Shown piece by piece: positions 1 through 5,944 of a stretch of 34,591 bases of DNA (positions are counted from its first letter, which is position 1; the number at the start of each line of letters is the position of its first letter). Both the position numbers and the translations under genes were made by a program. This DNA is from CAIXDB01 sp038327915. GTDB lineage: Bacteria > Patescibacteriota > Minisyncoccia > Phycocordibacterales > DATDWN01. Where the stretch lies: NCBI GenBank assembly GCA_038327915.1, contig JBBQLO010000006.1, forward strand, positions 1 to 34,591, written 5' to 3'. A model generated the notes under the pieces. That model was not told the DNA's origin. It did not search any database and saw only the letters and a list, made by a program, of their open reading frames with translations.

Positions 1-114
1 TCCAGAGAAGAGTTCCAAGAAAAAATTGAAATCATGAACAACAAATACAAAAAATCACTCCGGTACAGGAGTGCGAATGAAGTGAGTAAAGAGTATGGTA
101 TACTGAAAGATTAA
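1..114 (+). CDS. C-terminal end of an integrase-core-like transposase (partial)
   Basis: An open frame enters from the left edge and encodes 37 residues before a TAA. Its tail (NNKYKKSLRYRSANEVSKEYG) has the pattern seen at the end of DDE integrase-core transposases (IS3/IS481-like), where a basic aromatic stretch with an 'SLxYxSxxE' shape follows the catalytic domain. The catalytic residues lie outside the window, so family assignment is inference. A hairpin at 119-158 just downstream could be part of the element's end. It might instead be an unrelated protein tail. Confidence 0.45.
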   Translation, partial: SREEFQEKIEIMNNKYKKSLRYRSANEVSKEYGILKD

Positions 115-118
115 CAGC

Positions 119-158
119 TGGAGTTGCACTTCACCCCAGAATTTACAGTGCACCTCCA
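119..158. repeat. Inverted repeat downstream of the transposase-like tail
   Basis: TGGAG (119-123) and GCACT (126-130) pair with AGTGC (147-151) and CTCCA (154-158), leaving a 2x2 internal loop and a 16-base apical loop. No T-run follows, so it is not a typical intrinsic terminator. Its position right after the transposase-like frame suggests an insertion-sequence end, but no second copy is visible here. Confidence 0.4.
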
Positions 159-207
159 CATATCACCATACATTATTTTTATAATTCTGTCAAATAAAAC
201 AATAGGG

Positions 208-236
208 TTGACACTTAAATAGAAGTATAGTACCTT
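208..236 (+). promoter_or_regulatory. Sigma70-type promoter of the membrane-protein gene
   Basis: TTGACA (208-213), a 17-base spacer, then TACCTT (231-236). This gives a leader of roughly 50 bases before the ATG at 293. It is the only full consensus -35 noticed in the window. Confidence 0.5.
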
Positions 237-281
237 AATAAAGAAAACGGTTGGGCAAAAGTCAACCGTCAGTACACCAAA

Positions 282-286
282 AGGAG
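282..286 (+). promoter_or_regulatory. Shine-Dalgarno site deciding the start at 293
   Basis: AGGAG lies 6 bases before the ATG at 293. This favours that start over the upstream in-frame TTG at 251, which has no such site. It is the clearest ribosome-binding site in the window. Confidence 0.7.
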
Positions 287-292
287 AAGAAA

Positions 293-988
293 ATGGTTTT
301 TGCAGGATTGGAAACGATAGTGGCTATCGGCACGATCGGTTTTTGGGTCATGTTGTTTGCCATCTCGTGTTGTATGGTCGGATTTTTGGAGTTTCGGAGA
401 AGTGGATTTGCAACCCTCACTTTCATCCTTACTCTCTTCGTGCTCTCCAACCTCACAGGTATGAATGTGAACTGGTTCGTCCAGCGTTTACCATGGGTTG
501 CTCTCTATGTGTTCCTCTATGTTGTCGTAGTGGGAGTACTGTGGGCAGTTTTTAAATGGTGGCGTAAAGTCGAAAACCTCGCACAAAAATGTAAGGATCT
601 CAAATGCGAGTTCCTAAGAAAACACAGTATCGTTGACGGCGTCATTCCAACCGATCACATGGAGGAATGGCAGGGTTGGATACGAAACAGAGGAAATGGA
701 ACGATACATGGGTTGAAAGTAGAAAACGCGGGAATCGTTCCCCCTCATCCAAACGATTACAAAGAGGAAATATACCTCTGGATATTCTTCTGGCCGTGGA
801 GTATGCTCTGGTTCGTCTTTGATGAACCTGTTCGCAAGCTGGCACGTGCTTTGTATCGGCGAATTCGTGGCAGTCTGGTCGCCATCAGTGAACACTCGTT
901 CAAAGATATCAAGGGCGACTTTGCACCTCCTCCCGTGCAAGTGAGACGGGATAATGATTCGCCGATAGGGGGACGAAGGATTTATTGA
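293..988 (+). CDS. Membrane protein of unknown function, phage-like character
   Basis: Encodes 231 residues. Hydrophobic segments lie at about residues 5-30, 38-55 and 65-90. A soluble middle part (about 95-175) follows, then an aromatic amphipathic segment rich in W and F (about 178-195, with FFWPWSMLWFVFDEP) and a basic tail. The 'WPWSMLW...F.EP.R' segment recalls small membrane proteins of uncertain role carried by large phages; this is recollection, not a search. The gene looks richer in G+C than its neighbours, has a textbook promoter, ribosome-binding site and terminator, and lies beside a transposase remnant. These traits fit acquired DNA. Function unknown. Confidence 0.65.
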   Translation: MVFAGLETIVAIGTIGFWVMLFAISCCMVGFLEFRRSGFATLTFILTLFVLSNLTGMNVNWFVQRLPWVALYVFLYVVVVGVLWAVFKWWRKVENLAQKCKDLKCEFLRKHSIVDGVIPTDHMEEWQGWIRNRGNGTIHGLKVENAGIVPPHPNDYKEEIYLWIFFWPWSMLWFVFDEPVRKLARALYRRIRGSLVAISEHSFKDIKGDFAPPPVQVRRDNDSPIGGRRIY

Positions 989-1011
989 TCCCAATATAAG
1001 CGAAGGATTTT

Positions 1012-1061
1012 GCCTCACACAGATTAGCTTCACCGCTTCATCTGTGTGAGGCTTTTCTGTT
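1012..1061 (+). terminator. Strong intrinsic terminator
   Basis: GCCTCACACAGAT (1012-1024) pairs perfectly with ATCTGTGTGAGGC (1040-1052), with a 15-base loop, followed by TTTTCTGTT. It closes the transcription unit of the membrane-protein gene. Confidence 0.88.
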
Positions 1062-1126
1062 ATGTTTTTATTCCAGAAACAAAACTGTTTAGATATCGTT
1101 AATTTAAAAAAATGTAATTAAAATTA

Positions 1127-1135
1127 TGATATAAT
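1127..1135 (+). promoter_or_regulatory. Extended -10 of the pilB-like gene
   Basis: TGATATAAT ends 9 bases before the ATG at 1145. A start site about 7 bases downstream of the box would fall at or next to the start codon, and no Shine-Dalgarno site is present. The mRNA is probably leaderless or nearly so. Confidence 0.6.
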
Positions 1136-1144
1136 GTCTTCTAT

Positions 1145-2821
1145 ATGGTTATCTTTGATGAAGACAAACAAAATAAACGTGTAGACGAGTTACGTAAACG
1201 CGAAGAAGAAGAACTTTCAGAAAGTTTGGCTGCTAAATACGGTCTGCCATACCTTGACCTAACCACAAACCCTATCAATATCGATGCACTTCGAGTTATT
1301 TCTGAAATTGAAACTCGTGAAGCACACATAGCAGTCTTCAACGAAGTGAACAAAACACTTTCTATAGGCATTCTCTCCCCCAACAATACTCAGACAAATG
1401 AAACTATTAATAAATTGAAAGAAAAGGGATATATAATAGAACTTTTTATGGTCTCTCATGCAAGCCTTAACAAAGTATGGAGTCGATACAAAGATCTCTC
1501 TTTTTCATTTGAAACTAAATCAGGGGCACTTGATATTTCAAATGATCAAATCACAGATTTCCTTTCCAAAGTTAGATCCATCCAAGACATTCAAACTCTC
1601 ATTAGTGAAGTGTTGAAAATGAAAAAAAGCTATCGCATCTCACGCATATTAGAAATTATTCTTGCGGGAGCTATCGCTATCAATGCTTCAGATATACACC
1701 TTGAGCCAGAAGAAGCATATGTCCGCCTACGCTATCGTCTTGATGGATTACTAACCGACATTCTACAATTTGATCTTGAAACTTTTAATTTACTTCTCTC
1801 GCGCATCAAACTCATTTCAAATCTCAAGTTAAACTTAAAAGGTGCACAAGATGGACGTTTTTCTATTAAAATTAAAGACAGCGAAATAGAAATCCGCACC
1901 TCCCTCCTGCCTGGGGCATACAGTGAGTCTGTCGTTCTTCGTGTACTCAACCCAAATGCTCTCTCTGTACCTCTCGAAAACCTTGGTATTCATCCAAAAC
2001 TCCTCGCTATCATCCTCCATGAGTTAACTAAACCAAACGGCATGATGCTCAACACCGGCCCGACGGGGAGCGGAAAAACGACTGTCTTATATGCATTTCT
2101 AAAAAAAGTACATACTCCAGAAGTTAAAATAATCACCATTGAAAACCCTATCGAATATCACTTACCCGGTATCGTCCAAACACAGACAGATGAAAAGAAA
2201 AATTATACATTTGTGGAAGGTCTTCGTAGCGCACTCCGACAAGACCCCGATGTTATCATGGTTGGAGAAATTCGAGACAGCGAAACAGCCGAAATAGCAG
2301 TCAATTCCGCTCTCACAGGCCACTTGGTTTTTTCCACACTCCACACCAACTCTGCTGCCGGTACATTTCCTCGACTGATCGACCTCGGTGTTAATCCAAA
2401 AATAATTTCATCAGCATTAAACATAACAATAGGACAGAGACTCGTACGCAAACTCTGCCCCGATTGCAAAAAGCAAATTCCTCTTGAAGGACGAGCAAAA
2501 GAAATACTCGAACGTATAGTAACAAGTATCCAAGACAAAACTTATTTAGAAGGGGTTGATACCACACACATGTGGAAACACGGCGGATGCGATTCATGTA
2601 ACATGACCGGCTACAAAGGTCGTATTGGAATATTTGAAGCTATTTTTATGAATGAAGAGATTGAACAAATAGTACGCGAAAATCCAAGCGAGAGAGAAAT
2701 AAAAAAAGCCGCAGAGAGTCAGCGGATGCTCGACATGCGACAAGACGGTGTATTAAAAATTTTGACTGGAGTCACCACTCTTGAAGAGCTTGAACGCATT
2801 GTTGATATTGATAAAAATTGA
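1145..2821 (+). CDS. pilB: Type IV pilus / type II secretion assembly ATPase (PilB/GspE family)
   Basis: A 558-residue protein, the usual family length. An N-terminal MshEN/GspE-N-like region (about 1-150) precedes the hexameric motor. Walker A GPTGSGKTT is at 305-313, followed by an Asp-box segment (IENPIEY), the Walker B region (DPDVIMVGEIRD) and the His-box (TGHLVFSTLHTN). Two cysteine pairs, C438/C441 (CPDC) and C482/C485 (CDSC), form the family's zinc-binding C-terminal element. ATP hydrolysis drives pilin polymerisation at the inner membrane. The gene stands alone here; no pilC, pilT or prepilin gene is adjacent. A GspE role cannot be excluded, but a type IV pilus motor is most likely in this lineage. 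Confidence 0.93.
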   Translation: MVIFDEDKQNKRVDELRKREEEELSESLAAKYGLPYLDLTTNPINIDALRVISEIETREAHIAVFNEVNKTLSIGILSPNNTQTNETINKLKEKGYIIELFMVSHASLNKVWSRYKDLSFSFETKSGALDISNDQITDFLSKVRSIQDIQTLISEVLKMKKSYRISRILEIILAGAIAINASDIHLEPEEAYVRLRYRLDGLLTDILQFDLETFNLLLSRIKLISNLKLNLKGAQDGRFSIKIKDSEIEIRTSLLPGAYSESVVLRVLNPNALSVPLENLGIHPKLLAIILHELTKPNGMMLNTGPTGSGKTTVLYAFLKKVHTPEVKIITIENPIEYHLPGIVQTQTDEKKNYTFVEGLRSALRQDPDVIMVGEIRDSETAEIAVNSALTGHLVFSTLHTNSAAGTFPRLIDLGVNPKIISSALNITIGQRLVRKLCPDCKKQIPLEGRAKEILERIVTSIQDKTYLEGVDTTHMWKHGGCDSCNMTGYKGRIGIFEAIFMNEEIEQIVRENPSEREIKKAAESQRMLDMRQDGVLKILTGVTTLEELERIVDIDKN

Positions 2822-2925
2822 GGTTGTAATACAAAAAAGTCTTGCGAAAGACGTGTGTGTGTGAATAATTAAGAAAGAGAAATACGGAATACATTCACAA
2901 TGTCAGCAAATGAAGAGTGGGTGAT

Positions 2926-3104
2926 GAAACAAAACTAATTTGTTTCTCAAACGCATGAATCTCTAAGCAACACTTTTATAATAAATTAAAAAAGCTAAGT
3001 TTTTCACAAAGGATAATGCCAGCGACCACTACAAGAGTGGCACCAGTATGTCCTCGTAGAAAAAATCGTAACCCGTGAAGATTAGTTGCTTAGAGATTCA
3101 TATG
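2926..3104 (+). ncRNA. Candidate structured RNA, element 1
   Basis: ATGAATCTCTAAGCAAC (2955-2971) is perfectly complementary to 3085-3101, giving a 17-bp closing helix around about 113 bases. Inside, TTTTTC (3000-3005) pairs with GAAAAA (3059-3064), enclosing a core with CCACT/AGTGG arms. A separate hairpin, GAAACAAA (2926-2933) with TTTGTTTC (2939-2946), lies just before it. The nested-helix design fits a non-coding RNA better than a terminator. Orientation is assumed from the flanking genes. A non-autonomous mobile element with terminal inverted repeats is the main alternative. No known family is recognised with confidence. Confidence 0.45.
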
Positions 3105-3209
3105 TTGGAGAACACTACTAAACTTCTGCTACACAATTGGCACAATTCTCGTTTTTCAATATACCCGACGTCATTTTGACCTCTTTTTAATTTCGCTATC
3201 AGTCTAGCA

Positions 3210-3215
3210 TATAAT
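3210..3215 (+). promoter_or_regulatory. -10 box of ruvB
   Basis: A perfect TATAAT ends 7 bases before the ATG at 3223, with no Shine-Dalgarno site between. A leaderless transcript is implied. Confidence 0.55.
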
Positions 3216-3222
3216 AATTTTT

Positions 3223-4206
3223 ATGTCAATACCGGAAGACAATCTATTTTTAGACACAACATTACGTCCTTCTTTGTGGGACGAATACGTTGGTCAAACA
3301 AATATTAAAAAGAACCTCAAAATACTCCTCACCGCTGCTTCAGAACGCAATCACCCGCCGGAACACATACTTTTTTATGGTCCTCCCGGACTTGGTAAAA
3401 CCACTTTGGCACACCTCATTGCCAAAGAAATGAAAGCTCAAATGAAAGTAACTTCTGGTCCGGCTATTGAAAAAGTTGGAGACCTTGCGTCCATCCTTAC
3501 CAATCTTTCTCCTGGTGATATTTTGTTTATTGATGAAATACATCGACTAAATAAAACTATAGAGGAAATTCTTTACCCAGCGATGGAGTCTGGTTCACTC
3601 GACATTATCATCGGCAAGGGCCCCTCTGCTCGAACCATACAGCTCGAGTTGCCACCCTTTACCCTTATTGGCGCGACGACCCGCATCGCCATGATTTCAT
3701 CACCTTTGCGATCGCGTTTTTCTGGCGGAATTTTTAAGTTAGAATTTTATACCCACAAGGAAATAGAAAAAATTATTTCCAGATCGGCAAAAATTCTCTC
3801 CATCGACCTTGAAGAAAGTGCTTGCAGTGAAATAGCAAAACGGAGCAGATTTACTCCCCGCACAGCCAACTATTTTTTGAAACGTTGCCGAGATTTTGCC
3901 CAGGTTAACAAAAGCAGTTTGACCAAAAAATCGGTAGACGAAGCGCTGTCGCTTCTCGGTATAGACGAGGTTGGACTGTCTCCTGCCGATAGGGATATTT
4001 TGCATACCATAATCAACAAATTTGCAGGTGGCCCTGTGGGTTTAAATACCCTCTCTGCAGCGCTGTCTGAAGAAATGGCAACTATCGAAGAATTTAATGA
4101 GCCATACCTTATTCAACTTGGCTTTCTCGAGAGAACCCCGCGAGGACGTACTGTAACAACACGTGGGTACGAACATCTGGGATTACAATCTCCGACATTG
4201 TTGTAA
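3223..4206 (+). CDS. ruvB: Holliday junction branch-migration helicase RuvB
   Basis: A 327-residue AAA+ motor of normal length. Walker A GPPGLGKT is at 53-60, Walker B FIDEIHR at about 102-108, the GATTR sensor at about 150-154 and the RSRF arginine-finger segment shortly after. A C-terminal winged-helix domain ends in GYEHLG. RuvB hexamers pump DNA through a RuvA-bound junction before RuvC cuts it. ruvC lies two genes downstream, with yebC between. No ruvA is seen in the window. The start is supported by the -10 box just upstream. Confidence 0.96.
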   Translation: MSIPEDNLFLDTTLRPSLWDEYVGQTNIKKNLKILLTAASERNHPPEHILFYGPPGLGKTTLAHLIAKEMKAQMKVTSGPAIEKVGDLASILTNLSPGDILFIDEIHRLNKTIEEILYPAMESGSLDIIIGKGPSARTIQLELPPFTLIGATTRIAMISSPLRSRFSGGIFKLEFYTHKEIEKIISRSAKILSIDLEESACSEIAKRSRFTPRTANYFLKRCRDFAQVNKSSLTKKSVDEALSLLGIDEVGLSPADRDILHTIINKFAGGPVGLNTLSAALSEEMATIEEFNEPYLIQLGFLERTPRGRTVTTRGYEHLGLQSPTLL

Positions 4207-4425
4207 ATGACCTACTGGAACCAGGTGTACAACCTTTCAAAAAGACAAGAACTATTACGGAATACAGTAATGTTTTTGGTATTGAAAAATTGTGCGATGA
4301 CGGCGAGGAAACAGATAACTGTTTAAATTTATTTGAATAAAATACCAAGAGAACCCAACTATCCCAATATTCGTATCGTGTAACAAATGAATCTATTGGA
4401 AAAAATTATAAATTAGACACTTTGC

Positions 4426-4453
4426 AGGCCGGCAAGTAGCCAGCTTTCTTTTT
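4426..4453 (+). terminator. Intrinsic terminator upstream of yebC
   Basis: AGGCCGGC (4426-4433) and GCCAGCTT (4439-4446) pair with one mismatch and one G-T pair around a 5-base loop, followed by TCTTTTT. It probably ends transcription from ruvB. Confidence 0.55.
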
Positions 4454-4473
4454 GCCTTTTTTATTTTTCCGAG

Positions 4474-4479
4474 TACAAT
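4474..4479 (+). promoter_or_regulatory. -10 box of yebC
   Basis: TACAAT ends 7 bases before the ATG at 4487. No ribosome-binding site intervenes, implying a leaderless mRNA. Confidence 0.5.
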
Positions 4480-4486
4480 AACTGTC

Positions 4487-5017
4487 ATGAGTGGTCACAA
4501 TAAATGGTCAAAAATTAAACGCCAGAAAGAGAAAACTGACGGCCAAAAGTCTAAAATTTTCGGTAAAATGGTCAAACTTATCACGACTGAGGCTAAAAAA
4601 GCTGGTGGCGACAAAAATTCACCAGGACTAAGAACGGCCATTGAAAAAGCCAAAGCTGCCAATGTACCAAACGACAACATAGAACGAGCCATCAAAAAAT
4701 TCTCCGAAGGTGGTGCGACCATGGAAACCATCACCTACGAAGCATACGGTCCGGGTGGTTGTGCTATGATTATTGAAGCTTTGACAGACAATAGAAACAA
4801 AGCTGCACAAGAAATAAAATTTATTTTGAGTAGAAACGGCTGTGTGCTCGCGGGTATTGGTGCCGCTTCATGGGCATTCACCCACACTCCGGGTGAAGAA
4901 TGGATTGCACAAAGTACTCTTCCCCTTTCAGAAGAAGACGGCGAGAAACTCGACAATCTCGTCGATGAACTTGAAGATAACGACGAGGTACAAGATGTAT
5001 ATACGAACGCGGAGTAA
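4487..5017 (+). CDS. yebC: YebC/PmpR-family protein, internally shortened
   Basis: The N-terminal domain is typical: MSGHNKWSKIKRQK, the KIFGKMVKLIT helix and NVPNDNIERAIKK. The central strand segment YEAYGPGG...ALTDNRNKA and the usual ending (LVDELEDNDEVQDVYTNAE) are also present. At 176 residues it is about 65-75 shorter than the usual 240-250-residue family members. The loss falls between the 'ASWAF' segment (about 125-130) and the C-terminal helix, where the alpha/beta third domain normally sits. The frame is intact, so this looks like a real short form rather than a frameshift. Family members act as transcription regulators or ribosome-associated translation factors. It probably forms an operon with ruvC, 10 bases downstream. 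Confidence 0.9.
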   Translation: MSGHNKWSKIKRQKEKTDGQKSKIFGKMVKLITTEAKKAGGDKNSPGLRTAIEKAKAANVPNDNIERAIKKFSEGGATMETITYEAYGPGGCAMIIEALTDNRNKAAQEIKFILSRNGCVLAGIGAASWAFTHTPGEEWIAQSTLPLSEEDGEKLDNLVDELEDNDEVQDVYTNAE

Positions 5018-5027
5018 AGTACAAAAT

Positions 5028-5573
5028 ATGAAAATAATTTCGATTGACCCTGGGTATGAAAGACTTGGTATCGCCATAATTGAAAAAACCTCCCAAAATA
5101 AAAGTCCTTTAGTAAAGAGTCCGGAGGGTGACCCTCCGTTTTATCCACAAAGCCAGAAAGAGGTTTTAATTTTTTCTGAATGTTTTAAAACATCTGCGAA
5201 ACTTTCTCACCACAAAAGGCTCACCCTTATTGGCGACAGAATAAAAGAGGTCATACACCAATTCAAACCTGAGGCCATGGCAACAGAAAAACTTTTTTTC
5301 AGTGGTAATCAGAAAACAGCCATGCTTGTAGCTGAGGCACGTGGGGTGATATTGTACGTCTGTAGCTCACATGCACTGGATATATTCGAATACACTCCGG
5401 CGGCAGTTAAAATCGCTGTCACAGGCTACGGAGCGAGTGAAAAAAGACAAGTTATCGATATGGTCAAAAAACTTATTATCGTACCAACAGACAAAAAATC
5501 TGACGATGAATTTGATGCTATTGCTATTGGTTTGACACATTTTGCAACCTATCGATCACCACAGAAAAAATAA
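5028..5573 (+). CDS. ruvC: Holliday junction resolvase RuvC
   Basis: 181 residues from the ATG at 5028. The acidic residues of the RNase H-fold active site are recognisable: D7 in SIDPGYERLG, the glutamate in ATEKLFF, and the C-terminal pair in DDEFDAIAIG. RuvC nicks Holliday junctions symmetrically in the RuvABC resolvasome. The open frame extends upstream to 4842, but that part overlaps yebC, so 5028 is chosen. An extra segment of about 25 residues (about residues 21-46) separates strand 1 (IIEK) from strand 2 (VLIFSECF). This segment contains a near-perfect palindrome at 5122-5138. A weak GGAG lies 13 bases before the start, inside the end of yebC. Confidence 0.93.
   Translation: MKIISIDPGYERLGIAIIEKTSQNKSPLVKSPEGDPPFYPQSQKEVLIFSECFKTSAKLSHHKRLTLIGDRIKEVIHQFKPEAMATEKLFFSGNQKTAMLVAEARGVILYVCSSHALDIFEYTPAAVKIAVTGYGASEKRQVIDMVKKLIIVPTDKKSDDEFDAIAIGLTHFATYRSPQKK
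5122..5138. repeat. Near-perfect palindrome inside ruvC
   Basis: CGGAGGGT and ACCCTCCG flank a single G; TTTTAT follows on the + strand. It lies in the extra segment of RuvC and encodes part of SPEGDPPF. The one-base loop suggests a REP-like palindromic unit inserted in frame, though it also resembles a terminator hairpin. No second copy was noticed in this window. Confidence 0.6.
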
Positions 5574-5583
5574 AATAAAAAAG

Positions 5584-5592
5584 TTATCCACA
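5584..5592 (+). promoter_or_regulatory. Isolated perfect DnaA box
   Basis: TTATCCACA matches the DnaA-box consensus exactly. It sits just after ruvC, about 5 kb from the probable oriC, and is followed by the short inverted repeat GTGTTTTAACAC. It could titrate DnaA or regulate the downstream gene, or be a chance match. Confidence 0.4.
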
Positions 5593-5626
5593 CAGTGTTT
5601 TAACACAAGCACTTGCATAAAAAATG

Positions 5627-5650
5627 TAATTTGATACAAATATCAAATTA
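5627..5650. promoter_or_regulatory. 10-bp inverted repeat, possible operator
   Basis: TAATTTGATA (5627-5636) and TATCAAATTA (5641-5650) are perfect inverted copies around CAAA. TTGCAT (5613-5618) followed 16 bases later by TACAAA places the repeat over a candidate -10, a common operator layout. It lies upstream of the acidic-protein gene. Confidence 0.35.
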
Positions 5651-5695
5651 AAGAAATTATTAATGTAAGGATTAAAAAATTAGCGTACAAAAAAT

Positions 5696-5893
5696 ATGGA
5701 TGACCCATCATTAAAACCAGACGACGATGAACTTTCTGAGGATGACGATTTTATTTCACTGGGAGATAAAAAATCTAAAGAAATTCAAACGATTGACAGC
5801 GCCACAGACGAACCAGAATCACTCGACGCACTAGCTGATGAAGAGGAGGAACTACTTCCTGAAGATGGTTTCGACGATGTCGACCAATGGTAG
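5696..5893 (+). CDS. Small highly acidic protein, unknown function
   Basis: 65 residues dominated by D and E, with clusters DDDELSEDDDF, EEEELLPEDGF and a DDVDQW end, and no hydrophobic core. It is probably disordered. It sits between ruvC and a perfect palindromic terminator, so it has its own 3' end. TACAAA ends 4 bases before the ATG, and an inverted repeat further upstream may regulate it. Very acidic small proteins can bind basic partners or mimic DNA, but nothing in the sequence shows which, so no function is assigned. Confidence 0.65.
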   Translation: MDDPSLKPDDDELSEDDDFISLGDKKSKEIQTIDSATDEPESLDALADEEEELLPEDGFDDVDQW

Positions 5894-5916
5894 AAAAACG
5901 TGTACAGCACGACAAT

Positions 5917-5944
5917 AAAAAACTTCAATTAATTGAAGTTTTTT
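5917..5944. terminator. Bidirectional intrinsic terminator
   Basis: AAAAAACTTCAATT (5917-5930) is perfectly complementary to 5931-5944. The A-run and T-run flanks serve both the + strand acidic-protein gene and the - strand tyrS, whose stop codon overlaps the right end. Confidence 0.75.

Larger units (their letters stand above)
2822..3222. other. 401-base intergenic region between pilB and ruvB
   Basis: No credible reading frame is seen. The region holds a short hairpin (2926-2946), a long-armed structured element (2955-3101) and the -10 box of ruvB at 3210-3215. TTGCGA near 2842 followed by an AT-rich segment is a weak candidate promoter for the structured element. Confidence 0.6.
4207..4486. 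other. Intergenic region between ruvB and yebC with paired repeats
   Basis: No convincing gene. TTGGTATT (4276-4283) is complementary to AATACCAA (4341-4348), and inside that pair AAACAG (4309-4314) and CTGTTT (4319-4324) form a tight hairpin with an ATAA loop. This could be a short structured RNA or ruvB mRNA 3' structure. A terminator-like hairpin and the yebC -10 box follow. Confidence 0.35.

Noticed and set aside
251..292. Upstream TTG start extending the membrane protein by 14 residues
   Set aside because: AGGAG is correctly spaced only for the ATG at 293, and the extra residues are polar and unlike a membrane-protein start.
614..1033. 139-codon minus-strand frame over the membrane-protein gene
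   Set aside because: It lies antisense to a gene with clear promoter, ribosome-binding site and terminator, and runs into that terminator.
2926..3104. Naming element 1 as 6S RNA, tmRNA or SRP RNA
   Set aside because: A few words resemble 6S RNA, but no diagnostic motif of any of these families could be confirmed by eye.
4207..4326. 39-codon frame right after the ruvB stop
   Set aside because: No coding character, no recognisable motif, and it overlaps paired repeats typical of non-coding sequence.
4842..5027. 62-residue N-terminal extension of RuvC
   Set aside because: It lies wholly over yebC in another frame and shows no RuvC similarity; the family opening MKIISIDPG begins at 5028.
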